The position numbers and the translations under genes were made by a program. A stretch of 39,026 nucleotides of DNA from Candidatus Kuenenbacteria bacterium RIFCSPHIGHO2_02_FULL_39_13 (GTDB lineage: Bacteria; Patescibacteriota; Patescibacteriia; UBA2196; GWA2-42-15): assembly GCA_001783595.1 (NCBI GenBank), contig MFMW01000005.1:18377-57402 (forward strand), read 5' to 3'. The notes under the pieces are model-generated. The model did not search any database. It saw only the letters and a list, made by a program, of their open reading frames with translations, and was not told the DNA's origin. Shown in pieces: positions 1 to 8,603 of this stretch (the first letter of the stretch is position 1; every line of letters begins with the position of its first letter).

Positions 1-30
1 GCAATAAGCAATAAACAAAGAATAAAAGAC
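1..30. repeat. CAATAAN heptamer array (partial, at window edge)
   Basis: gcaataagcaataaacaaagaataa; same motif at 5661-5697, 6051-6089 (inverted) and 25094-25145. Confidence 0.7.
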
Positions 31-49
31 AAGGAATTTTTAAAACATC

Positions 50-322
50 TTAAATAACTTTCACAAACTTGACCAACTTCAGCTTGCCATCGTATTTTTT
101 TATCTTTTTAGACAAAAATTCAACCACCCCTCCTTTAATTGCGTAAAGCGTGTCATCACCGCCTTTTTTTACATTAAATCCAGGGCGAATTCTAGTTCCC
201 CGCTGGCGCATTAAAATAGCCCCGGCTTTAACTTTTTGCCCGGCAGTGACTTTAGTGCCCAGCCTTTTTGACATTGAATCGCGGCCCAGCTTGGTGGACC
301 CGCCTGCTTTACGATGTGCCAT
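50..322 (-). CDS. rpmA: 50S ribosomal protein bL27
   Basis: [51 protein letters not shown] is a typical bL27 sequence. Confidence 0.97.
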   Translation of the reverse strand: MAHRKAGGSTKLGRDSMSKRLGTKVTAGQKVKAGAILMRQRGTRIRPGFNVKKGGDDTLYAIKGGVVEFLSKKIKKYDGKLKLVKFVKVI

Positions 323-339
323 TGAAGTTAATTTAATTT

Positions 340-582
340 TTAAGCCGTTGCTCTTTGTACTGGAGCTTTTTGCAAATCATAATTCCAATTTTGTATTAAG
401 AGTTCCCCCAGCTTTTCTTTGCCCAATTTTTCTGCCGCTCCAATTATTTCCAGATAAAGTGGAACGCCATTTTTATCCACATCTAAATTAACCTCTGGTG
501 CAATTTCCCGAGTTTCTTCAACCTCGCCTTCCTTAAAGGTGATGGATAAGCTGTCGGCTATATGGTCGTAAAATAATTTCAT
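340..582 (-). CDS. DUF2283-like small protein (possible antitoxin)
   Basis: [49 protein letters not shown] resembles DUF2283. Confidence 0.75.
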   Translation of the reverse strand: MKLFYDHIADSLSITFKEGEVEETREIAPEVNLDVDKNGVPLYLEIIGAAEKLGKEKLGELLIQNWNYDLQKAPVQRATA

Positions 583-587
583 CTTGT

Positions 588-815
588 TTAAGGTTTAAAT
601 TTTTTATCCCAATGAGCAGTGATAACGATTTTTTGATTATTGCTTTCTATAAATACCACTTTTAAATACTGCTTTTGAAAATATTTATAAGCTGCTTGGC
701 GATTGCCAAAGGTTGATATTACGTGATCAGGATTCTCCATCGTAATTTCTACAAGTTTCCGAGGAACTCTTCTTTGAGCCAATTTTATTAAAGCGTGCTT
801 AGTAAATATAGCCAT
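588..815 (-). CDS. DUF4258-like small protein (possible toxin)
   Basis: TKHALIKLAQRRVPRKLVEITMENPDHVIS...YLKVVFIESNNQKIVITAHW resembles DUF4258; 5 bp upstream of the DUF2283 ORF. Confidence 0.7.
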   Translation of the reverse strand: MAIFTKHALIKLAQRRVPRKLVEITMENPDHVISTFGNRQAAYKYFQKQYLKVVFIESNNQKIVITAHWDKKFKP

Positions 816-831
816 ATTAACTGTTAGTAAG

Positions 832-859
832 ATTATACCAGACTGTTAAATTATGTCAA
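832..859 (-). promoter_or_regulatory. sigma70-type promoter for DUF4258-DUF2283-rpmA
   Basis: minus strand TTGACA-16 nt-TATAAT (854-859 / 832-837). Confidence 0.75.
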
Positions 860-865
860 TTTTTT

Positions 866-1042
866 TTAATGCCCCCGAATTTCATTTTTAGTTTTACTAA
901 TTAATCTCTCCAGTTCAGGACTAATTTTCACCGGATATTGATAAGTCGTCTCAATTGCTAAATATTTTTTGGGCAGATATTTTAATTGCTTTTTTACATA
1001 ATCCCTAATTGCCAACACGTTGGGCAAATCATAAATTAACAT
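866..1042 (-). CDS. small hypothetical protein (58 aa, below the ORF-track cutoff)
   Basis: MLIYDLPNVLAIRDYVKKQLKYLPKKYLAIETTYQYPVKISPELERLISKTKNEIRGH; start overlaps the stop of the upstream gene (ATGTTAA). Confidence 0.55.
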   Translation of the reverse strand: MLIYDLPNVLAIRDYVKKQLKYLPKKYLAIETTYQYPVKISPELERLISKTKNEIRGH

Positions 1043-2112
1043 AGTTTTCTCACTATCCCTTTATCTGCGTCCACTTCCACCATATCCCCGTCTTTAAGGA
1101 CTTTGGTGGCGATTTTTGTGCTCATCACACTGGGAATTTTAAATTCTCTTGCAACAACTGCGATATGTGAAAGCACCCCTCCTTCATTGGTTATTATGGC
1201 TGCGAATTTCCTTAGCAGTGGTGTATCATTTGGCTTTGTTATATTTGTTACTAACACATATCCCGGCTTAGAAATTTTTATTCCGTGGAAAGCCTTATAT
1301 ACTTTACCTGTTATCTTGCCGGGATAGGCGGTGACTCCTTTTAAAATATTAATATTTTTTTTAACATCAATAAATTCCTTACGCACGCCGTTGACAGTCG
1401 CTTTATGTGAGGTAACATATTCTTTGTTTTCGTAAATCAAATACAGATAGCCTCTTCTTCGTTTAAACAGCTTAACAATATTATTTTTATAAATTTTTTT
1501 TTGCCTGATAATGCTTTTTAATTCTTGCAAAGTTGCATATCTTAATAAATCGCCCTCAAAACAAAAAGTTTTTCCGATTTTATTCACACATTTTTTTATA
1601 AGCGGTTCTATTTCTGGATAAATTAAATTAGCGACATTATCCCTTTCCTTCGCAATCAAAGAGATTAAATTACTCAACTTTTTTGCCCGGTTGAGATCGT
1701 CTTTTACGTAGCGCATGATGGAATTGTAAAAACCAATTTGGGAAAGAACGTGAGGATATACACGTAATACAACTGTTAATGTTTTAAAAGGATCTTTTTC
1801 GTTTTTTGTGCGCATTATGAGTTGTTTGTTTTTGTCAAAGATTTGTCTCATTTTTTTAATTATCAAATTCAAGTTTTTTCGTTTTAGCAATTTACCAAAG
1901 GAATCTCCAATCCGGTCTTCATTTATCAAAAAATTGGCCTGATTTTTTTTGCCAATACTACCTAAAGTGTTATAAAAAAAACCAACTACTTTTTTAAGAA
2001 TTTTGGTATAGCCCAAAAATATACAACTTACTGATATCAAGGGAAGCTGCCTTGAGCTGGCGTGAATCAATCCATTGTTTCTAATGATTTTGAAATAATT
2101 ATCCGCTTTCAT
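1036..2112 (-). CDS. PEP-utilizing enzyme mobile (phosphohistidine swivel) domain protein
   Basis: C-terminal ITNEGGVLSHIAVVAREFKIPSVMSTKIATKVLKDGDMVEVDADKGIVRKL; no ATP-grasp or PEP TIM barrel. Confidence 0.8.
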   Translation of the reverse strand: MKADNYFKIIRNNGLIHASSRQLPLISVSCIFLGYTKILKKVVGFFYNTLGSIGKKNQANFLINEDRIGDSFGKLLKRKNLNLIIKKMRQIFDKNKQLIMRTKNEKDPFKTLTVVLRVYPHVLSQIGFYNSIMRYVKDDLNRAKKLSNLISLIAKERDNVANLIYPEIEPLIKKCVNKIGKTFCFEGDLLRYATLQELKSIIRQKKIYKNNIVKLFKRRRGYLYLIYENKEYVTSHKATVNGVRKEFIDVKKNINILKGVTAYPGKITGKVYKAFHGIKISKPGYVLVTNITKPNDTPLLRKFAAIITNEGGVLSHIAVVAREFKIPSVMSTKIATKVLKDGDMVEVDADKGIVRKLC

Positions 2113-2168
2113 TTTTTTTATTTAGTTTCCTAACTAAACCTTTATCCGCATCAACTTCCACCATATCA
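2113..2168 (-). pseudogene. remnant of a PEP-mobile-domain C-terminus
   Basis: minus-strand translation DMVEVDADKGLVRKLN* nearly identical to the C-terminus of the 1036-2112 product. Confidence 0.75.
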
Positions 2169-2179
2169 TTGCTTCAGCT

Positions 2180-3052
2180 TTATTTTTGTTCAATTTTTTT
2201 CTCCAATCCCTTCCTATCTTCAATTACTTCTTCTAACAATTTACGATCAATACTTATTTTTTCAGTTTTGTCGCCTATGTCGTAAGTTATCTCTATTGTT
2301 TGACTTTTGCCATTGTTTATTATTTCAGTATGAAAACCTTGCGTTTCTTTATAGCCATTTCCTCCCACTGTATTGACATATTTATCCCTTGCCTCTGGCC
2401 CTTTGGTTTTTTCAAGTAGTTTAGCAATAAAACTTTCAGCTGCTCCGTTGTGTGTGGCCAAGTATCTCTCAAGCTGGTTGCCAAATTTTTCATATTTATC
2501 GGTTTGGCTGGCGAGTTTATTGAAATTATCACCCATTAATGAATATTTGTTATAAAGTTCAGCTAAATTGCCAGCATATCTTAAATAACTTGATTCTTTA
2601 GAATCCTTGTTCCTTAATACTGATTTATCGCTTTCCTCTATTAAAAATTTCAACAATCGTCCTTCATTATAAGCTGCTAGCGACTCTGCTGTTGAGTGAA
2701 AATCTAACCTTTCATCAGTATGTATTTTTGTGCCCATTTTTAATTCTTCAGCTATTTTAGTTTCCATCTGTTCTAAACTATCATCGGCCGAAATTTTTTC
2801 CTCATTAGCCAACATCATATGTCCAGCAGTTTCCAGCGTTCTTTTTTGTAAGCTGCCGGTAGCAATAGCCACTTCCGATTGGGGATTAAATTCTTTCCCC
2901 TTATTCGTTGCTTGCTGTCTGCCAAATGGAGTTAACAATCTGTCGCGATTATCCTTTTCTGGGTCATTTTCTTTTTGCCCGTGGCGCCGGCACTCAATAA
3001 TAACTTTGGTAACTTTTGTTTCAAGCTCTTTTGGTGACATTTTTTCTGGCAT
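2180..3052 (-). CDS. histidine phosphatase superfamily (phosphoglycerate-mutase-like) protein
   Basis: RRHGQKE motif near the N-terminus followed by LTPFGRQQATNKG. Confidence 0.75.
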   Translation of the reverse strand: MPEKMSPKELETKVTKVIIECRRHGQKENDPEKDNRDRLLTPFGRQQATNKGKEFNPQSEVAIATGSLQKRTLETAGHMMLANEEKISADDSLEQMETKIAEELKMGTKIHTDERLDFHSTAESLAAYNEGRLLKFLIEESDKSVLRNKDSKESSYLRYAGNLAELYNKYSLMGDNFNKLASQTDKYEKFGNQLERYLATHNGAAESFIAKLLEKTKGPEARDKYVNTVGGNGYKETQGFHTEIINNGKSQTIEITYDIGDKTEKISIDRKLLEEVIEDRKGLEKKIEQK

Positions 3053-3165
3053 AGTTTTTGCTATTAATTAATAATTCCTCTATATACTTTTATCTTATCC
3101 CTTTTATCTAAAAAAATCAAAAAAATACCTCCCAAGGTATTTTTAGCCTATCAATCCTAATCATT

Positions 3166-3465
3166 TTACTCAAACGGATTTCTGGTGAATTTTTCGGCTG
3201 CTGCCGGCGGCTGTTTTTTTAATTCAACCTTTTTTTTAATCTCCTGCCATATTTTCATATCCACCGTTTCCGTGGCCACCTGCTCCTGCAAGCTGACAAC
3301 CAAGCGCGTGTCATTAATTGATTTCAATAAAATATTGCTTAAAAATATGAAGCAAATTATTAAGATTAAAATCCCCGTTATTAAAAAAACTCTACTGCCG
3401 CATTTAGAGCATTTAGCCAGAATTATTTTAAGCTGTTGTTTTAGCTCTGCCATACTTATTTCCAA
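3166..3465 (-). CDS. short single-TM protein downstream of pilO-like gene
   Basis: hydrophobic segment GSRVFLITGILILIICFIFLSNILL; operon position. Confidence 0.55.
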   Translation of the reverse strand: MEISMAELKQQLKIILAKCSKCGSRVFLITGILILIICFIFLSNILLKSINDTRLVVSLQEQVATETVDMKIWQEIKKKVELKKQPPAAAEKFTRNPFE

Positions 3466-4037
3466 TAAGTTAATCCGTTCAAGCGCATTGCAAGCACACT
3501 TGGAGCTTGCTTATTTTCTTCCTCACTTTGCGCCTGCCCGGGAAATTTTTTGTTTATCTCCTCGCCTTGTTTAGTCAGTTCAATGTTTTGAAAATTAATA
3601 TAATAATCAAATGCCTCAATTTGAGCCAGATACGTTAGAATATTTTCCAGACTGCCAGAGAGCTGCAGTTCCAAAGGAATAATTTTGTTTCCTTTTTTTT
3701 CATTTGCTTGGGTATTGTCAAAAGTTATCGTCTGCTGCAAATTGTTTTTTTCTGCCGCGCTTTCCAAATCAGTAATAAATTCAAGTTCCTCCCCGCTGTT
3801 AAGCCATATCTCTTGCAGTATGTTAATTTCGCTTTTAACCGCTTGCACATTCTTTTGGTTTTCCCTGACACTCTGGCCTTGGCTCAATAATTTGTCTAAT
3901 TTTTCCCGCTGCTCATGTATTTGACTGGTATTTTGTCCGATAGCACTCGCTGCTGGCAGAATTACCCACCATAAAAGCCCCAGTGACATAAGCGCCAGCA
4001 GACTAAATATTATTAATAATTTTTTATTGTCTGGCAT
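3456..4037 (-). CDS. pilO: type IV pilus assembly protein PilO-like
   Basis: N-terminal TM, coiled coil, FITDLESAAEKNNL...LQLSGSLENILTYLAQIEAF; follows pilM and pilN. Confidence 0.75.
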   Translation of the reverse strand: MPDNKKLLIIFSLLALMSLGLLWWVILPAASAIGQNTSQIHEQREKLDKLLSQGQSVRENQKNVQAVKSEINILQEIWLNSGEELEFITDLESAAEKNNLQQTITFDNTQANEKKGNKIIPLELQLSGSLENILTYLAQIEAFDYYINFQNIELTKQGEEINKKFPGQAQSEEENKQAPSVLAMRLNGLTYWK

Positions 4038-4038
4038 A

Positions 4039-4548
4039 CTATAAATTTAATTTAGCTCGCATGGTAAAGTCAACGTCAGCCCGATGCAGCAGATTGGAAA
4101 TGGGCGATTCAATCTCCGAGAGCATTTGAGAATTTTCCAGATTTGCTTTAAGCTGTAAAAAATCGTCTCTTGTTTTCGCCCAGCCGTTCATGGTCATTGT
4201 CCCTTGTGCTCTATCCAAATTTATGCTTTGAATCGTATTGCCCGCTGGCAGTAAAGCCAGAAAATTATTCAATATACCTGACCACTTAACAAAATCTTTT
4301 TGCACTGCGCTAGCTTCACTCATCAGATTGTTAATCTCTCCAATCCCGCCAGGCTGCGTCATTTGTCCATTATTTTCACTGATCATCTTTAGTTCGTGAG
4401 CTATATATTTTTGACTGGCCAGCATCAAGGCAGAAGCAATTAAAAAAATTGCCGTTAATATCAGGGCATTATTAACCATAGCCACATAGCGCGTCTTTTT
4501 TATGATTTGTTTTTTTATTGCTCGCGGCAAAAGATTGAGTTCAATCAT
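4039..4548 (-). CDS. pilN: type IV pilus assembly protein PilN-like
   Basis: MIELNLLP start, N-terminal TM, operon order. Confidence 0.8.
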   Translation of the reverse strand: MIELNLLPRAIKKQIIKKTRYVAMVNNALILTAIFLIASALMLASQKYIAHELKMISENNGQMTQPGGIGEINNLMSEASAVQKDFVKWSGILNNFLALLPAGNTIQSINLDRAQGTMTMNGWAKTRDDFLQLKANLENSQMLSEIESPISNLLHRADVDFTMRAKLNL

Positions 4549-5660
4549 ATCATATTTTTTAAAGCCAGGCCTAGCGCCGTGGTATAAGCATAGAGGTTGC
4601 CAATTTTTCTTGGCAGCTCGCCCGAAATATTTGTGAGCGGGTCAGCAATCAAAATTCTTCTTTTTAATTTTTTTTCCAATATTTCGTCCAGACGATTTAT
4701 ATTTGAGCCGCCGCCGCATAAAATTATTTCTAAATCTTTTGTCTGCCCTGAAAAATGGTCCTGGTAAAAATTTATGGTATTAATGATTTCTTTAACCAAT
4801 TCATCTATGACTTCCATCATTATGTCCCGGATCACTCCTTTACATTTTTTAGCGTCACTGCCGCAAATCAACTTTGCTTTTTCCGCCTTAATGTAAGATA
4901 AATTTTTTCTCTCCATAATGGCCTTGGTAATTTTTTCTCCAGAAATATTGGCAATGCTATTGGCAAACTGTATTATTCCTTTGTCAAGCAGGATAATGCT
5001 TGTTCTGGTCGCGCCCAAGTCTAAAATGATTTTAGCCCCCTCATTTTTGTTATTGTTCGCCAGTTCTTTTGCTTTATGCCATGGTAATTTATTCAGCCAT
5101 CCTTGCTGGCTATTTTCAGTTGCGATAGGCAAAATTGCTCTGGTAATTGCCTGTGCCTCAACTTCAAGCGCCACTACCTCAAGTTGGGCCATATCACACA
5201 GCTTGATATATTCCTCGGCGACAATACGCGGCACGGCCGCCACTAGAAATTTCCTGTATTTATGGTCATTGCCAATTTCCTGCCAGTCAATTTGCACCTC
5301 GCTCATCTCAAGCGGCATATGCCTTGGCAGTTCCTTGCTAATCAAATCTCTGACTTTATCCGTTTGCGTGTCAGCGTGCGCTATGTCAATTACTTTAATA
5401 AAAGTTTTAGTTTCCGGCAAAGAAATCGCCGCATAGCGCGTGGTGAACTTATTAGCTGATTTTTGAATTACTTGCCGAATAAATCCAGCTACTTTTGGTG
5501 CATCTTTAATCACACCCTCCTCAATAATTCCGGGTGGCAGATTGATTGAATTTAATGCTTGAATATAATTTTTCCCCCTTTTTCTTTTAATTTGCGCGGC
5601 TTTTAAGGACAAATCAGAGATATCCAAGCCTAATATTTTATTGGGTGAAGTTAAAGACAT
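4545..5660 (-). CDS. pilM: type IV pilus assembly protein PilM
   Basis: LGLDISDLSLKAAQIKR, ILDLGATRTSIILLDKG, EIILCGGGSNINRL; start trimmed to 5660 because upstream codons are repeat sequence. Confidence 0.88.
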   Translation of the reverse strand: MSLTSPNKILGLDISDLSLKAAQIKRKRGKNYIQALNSINLPPGIIEEGVIKDAPKVAGFIRQVIQKSANKFTTRYAAISLPETKTFIKVIDIAHADTQTDKVRDLISKELPRHMPLEMSEVQIDWQEIGNDHKYRKFLVAAVPRIVAEEYIKLCDMAQLEVVALEVEAQAITRAILPIATENSQQGWLNKLPWHKAKELANNNKNEGAKIILDLGATRTSIILLDKGIIQFANSIANISGEKITKAIMERKNLSYIKAEKAKLICGSDAKKCKGVIRDIMMEVIDELVKEIINTINFYQDHFSGQTKDLEIILCGGGSNINRLDEILEKKLKRRILIADPLTNISGELPRKIGNLYAYTTALGLALKNMI

Positions 5661-5697
5661 GAAACAATAAGCAATAATCAATAAGCAATAAGCAAAG
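5661..5697. repeat. CAATAAN heptamer array (left flank of four-helix-bundle ORF)
   Basis: gaaacaataagcaataatcaataagcaataagcaaag. Confidence 0.8.
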
Positions 5698-6051
5698 TTA
5701 TAACTTTCTATTTTTTATTTTTGTCATGGACACCCAAAGCATTGCTGAAATCTCATCAATAAGATTAGTTAATCTAAGATATTCATCTTCTGAAAAATAT
5801 TTTAATTCTTTTGCCAGATAAATAATATATTTACATTCTCTCGCAGAACCATAAGATATTTCCCAAAAATTTAATTTTACATTTTCTTTTATTCTCGCAT
5901 AGCCTTCAAGAAAATTTAGCATTACTGACACCGCCGCTCTTCTTAGTTGGGATGTTAAAGCATATAGCTCGTTTTTCGGAAATTGGTTACTATATTGATA
6001 AGTTAATTTTATAAATTCATGAATTTTTACTTTAAGAATATTATTTTCCAT
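5698..6051 (-). CDS. four helix bundle protein (S23/IVP-like)
   Basis: KIHEFIKLTYQYSNQFPKNELYALTSQLRRAAVSVMLNFLEGYARIKE. Confidence 0.88.
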   Translation of the reverse strand: MENNILKVKIHEFIKLTYQYSNQFPKNELYALTSQLRRAAVSVMLNFLEGYARIKENVKLNFWEISYGSARECKYIIYLAKELKYFSEDEYLRLTNLIDEISAMLWVSMTKIKNRKL

Positions 6052-6089
6052 TCTTTGTTTATTGCTTATTATTCTTTGTTTATTGTTTC
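6051..6089. repeat. CAATAAN heptamer array, inverted orientation (right flank)
   Basis: reverse complement reads AGAAACAATAAACAAAGAATAATAAGCAATAAACAAAGAA. Confidence 0.75.
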
Positions 6090-7537
6090 TCCGTGGTTTC
6101 TTGCCACTGTAAAATCTGGTATTCTCCGGTTGTTGGAAAGCCAGGCGGCGGGTTATAGGTCAAATTTGAATCATAAATCGTTTCTGTGTTTCGGTAACCA
6201 GAGACAGTCTGGCCCCAGCCATTAACCCATGACCAAGTCCAAATCGTATTGGTAATAATTACTCCATACAAGCTGATTTTATTTCTCAAAACATAGTTTC
6301 TGGCATCTGCCGGCACTTGATATGAGCCGCTGGTTGTATAATATTTGCGAAAGACATGTCCTTTTTGCGCCATTAACACCGCGTTTATTTCTAGCTCATC
6401 AGGCGCCGAGTAAAGCGGCACATAAATATTGGACTGCGAAATCAGTCCCAAACTGCTCGTGCCATCCTTGGCCGCATAAACTAAATTCCCGTTAATCACA
6501 ATTTTTGGGTTGCTGCCCGAGTCTGGTAGTTTAGCAGCCACGACCGTTGTCTGTCCGTTGACCGTGCCATCAACCCAAAGATCATCTTCTACAAAAATTA
6601 TACCACAATTTCCCGGGATATTATAATTCCCGGTGTAAGATTCCCGGTCAATGTCATCAGATTCGCGCAGCCATTTAGAACTGTCCCAACCCCAGACAGG
6701 ATTTTTAAGCTTTGACACCCGATACATATCAAAAGTGCCGTCACTTTTAAAATTCAGATGATAGCCCAAGCCGCGCTGTTGAAAATAGCAATCTTCAGTT
6801 GTGGAGCACATTGAATTTTGGGCCAATGTTTTAAGCGTGGCCAAATCAGTTGTCACTTCGTCAAAGTCAATGTTAGACAGGGGAAAATCCCATAATGATT
6901 GTTCCTCGCCAGTTCCCCATACTCCCGGTTTTGTCTGGTAAGAACAGCCGTGTTCCGGCCCGCAAATATATGTTTCTTTAGCTGATGTTGTTTTGCCGTC
7001 ATTATAGCCGTCCATTCTAATGCCGCCGTTAGAATGCAGCGGCCCATGCAATGTTTCCGTGTCGCCAAACCAGACATTGGAATTAGTCAAAAAGGCGAAT
7101 TGCGCCATTGATGGCCGGCCGTATTTTACTTTAACGGTTCTATCCACACCCGGGTCATTATTCATCCAGCCTGTTGACTCAATTATGACTGTGTTGGAGC
7201 ATTCTGAAGGGGGAGTAATGGCTAAAGAGAATTTGCCAATCGTGTTGCCTAAATTATCTTGGTAATCGTGCACGTAAGGTCCGGGCAATCCTGTGCCGTC
7301 CTGAAAATCGTCAGGCGCGTGCGCCAAATGCCAGCGGTAATAATTAACTCCGGCCTCTGCCGTTGCTAAAGCCTTTGCCCAATTTATTTTTTTCAAGCCC
7401 AATTTATGCTGGCTAGCAATCATGCCTGACAGTCCTACTGCTATTACGGTGAACAGCATTGTAAAAACCAGCGCCATAATCAGCATCGCGCCCCTTTTAT
7501 TTTCAAGAATATTAATCCTGTTGCTTATTAATCGCAT
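6080..7537 (-). CDS. PilX-like type IV pilus assembly protein
   Basis: N-terminal KRGAMLIMALVFTMLFTVIAVGLSGMIASQHKL...AKALATAEAGVNYYRWHLA. Confidence 0.75.
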   Translation of the reverse strand: MRLISNRINILENKRGAMLIMALVFTMLFTVIAVGLSGMIASQHKLGLKKINWAKALATAEAGVNYYRWHLAHAPDDFQDGTGLPGPYVHDYQDNLGNTIGKFSLAITPPSECSNTVIIESTGWMNNDPGVDRTVKVKYGRPSMAQFAFLTNSNVWFGDTETLHGPLHSNGGIRMDGYNDGKTTSAKETYICGPEHGCSYQTKPGVWGTGEEQSLWDFPLSNIDFDEVTTDLATLKTLAQNSMCSTTEDCYFQQRGLGYHLNFKSDGTFDMYRVSKLKNPVWGWDSSKWLRESDDIDRESYTGNYNIPGNCGIIFVEDDLWVDGTVNGQTTVVAAKLPDSGSNPKIVINGNLVYAAKDGTSSLGLISQSNIYVPLYSAPDELEINAVLMAQKGHVFRKYYTTSGSYQVPADARNYVLRNKISLYGVIITNTIWTWSWVNGWGQTVSGYRNTETIYDSNLTYNPPPGFPTTGEYQILQWQETTEKQ

Positions 7538-7601
7538 TTTGTATTCTGATTTTATTATAGCACATTTTGCATTTTTTTAACTTTTCCACAGTCATATATG
7601 C

Positions 7602-7613
7602 TATAATATATAC
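7602..7613 (+). promoter_or_regulatory. -10 box TATAAT ending 7 nt before the ATG (leaderless mRNA candidate)
   Basis: gctataatatatacATG. Confidence 0.6.
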
Positions 7614-8603
7614 ATGAATAAACTTATCAAAAAAATTGAAGCCGCCGGTCTTTTGGGTCGCGGTTGCGGCACTTTCCCAACGGCTAAAAAATGGTTGGCC
7701 GTGTTAAATGCGCCCGGCAGGGAAAAATATGTCATCGTCAACTGTTCCGAGTCAGAGCCAGGCATTTTTAAAGACGAATTTATTTTAGATAATTATCCAG
7801 AGCTTGTTTTGGACGGTCTTAAACTCGCCATGCGAACTCTGAACGCCAGTCAAGGTTTTATTTATCTCAATCCCATATTTAATTCTCGTTTTAGAAACAA
7901 GATCCAAATCTTAATTGGTCATGATAATATTGAAATTTTTTCAGAACCATCCAAATCCTACATCGCTGGCGAAGAATCAACCATTGTCAATCTGATGGAA
8001 GGCAAAAGAGAAGAGCCCCGTTTTAAACCGCCCTTTGTTTTGGAAAAGGGTTTTTTAAATAAACCCACCCTAGTCAACAATTGTGAAACATTTTATGACA
8101 TAGCTCTTATTAATCAAGGCAAATACAAGCGAGAAAGATTTTTCTGCATTGCCGGTGATAACACTCCTAAAAATATTTTCAAATTCCCAGAAACCATAAC
8201 CGTTAAGCAAGCTCTGCTTGAATCCGGCCATTATCCTAATTTTAAATTTTTTATTCAGCTTGGCGGCGCCATGGCTGGCATCTGCCTTGCCGCAGACCAA
8301 TTGGATGATTACGCAATCCAGTATTATGGAGGGCTGATAATTCACGAGTTGGCAAAAGACGAGCGGCAGCTAGTCAATAAATGGCTTGAATTTTACAAAA
8401 AAGAAAGCTGTGGGCAATGCGTTCCCTGCCGCGAAGGCACTTATCGGCTTTATGAAATGTATAATGCAAAAGATTTTAACCACCAGCTATTTGCCGATAT
8501 CATCTTTGCCATGCAAAACTCATCTCTTTGCTCCATGGGTAAAATGGCCGCTACTGCCATTACCAGTTATTTTGAAAATATAAAAAAATGCAAAAAAAGA
8601 TAA
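7614..8603 (+). CDS. NuoF/HydB-like NADH-binding subunit (complex I 51 kDa family)
   Basis: SYIAGEESTIVNLMEGKREEPRFKPPF; C-terminal ESCGQCVPCREGT...SLCSMGK 4Fe-4S motif. Confidence 0.88.
   Translation: MNKLIKKIEAAGLLGRGCGTFPTAKKWLAVLNAPGREKYVIVNCSESEPGIFKDEFILDNYPELVLDGLKLAMRTLNASQGFIYLNPIFNSRFRNKIQILIGHDNIEIFSEPSKSYIAGEESTIVNLMEGKREEPRFKPPFVLEKGFLNKPTLVNNCETFYDIALINQGKYKRERFFCIAGDNTPKNIFKFPETITVKQALLESGHYPNFKFFIQLGGAMAGICLAADQLDDYAIQYYGGLIIHELAKDERQLVNKWLEFYKKESCGQCVPCREGTYRLYEMYNAKDFNHQLFADIIFAMQNSSLCSMGKMAATAITSYFENIKKCKKR

Noticed and set aside
150-491. Plus-strand ORF of 113 aa
   Set aside because: Antisense to rpmA and the DUF2283 gene; no recognisable protein features.
4918-5436. Plus-strand ORF of 172 aa
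   Set aside because: Antisense to pilM, which is clearly coding.
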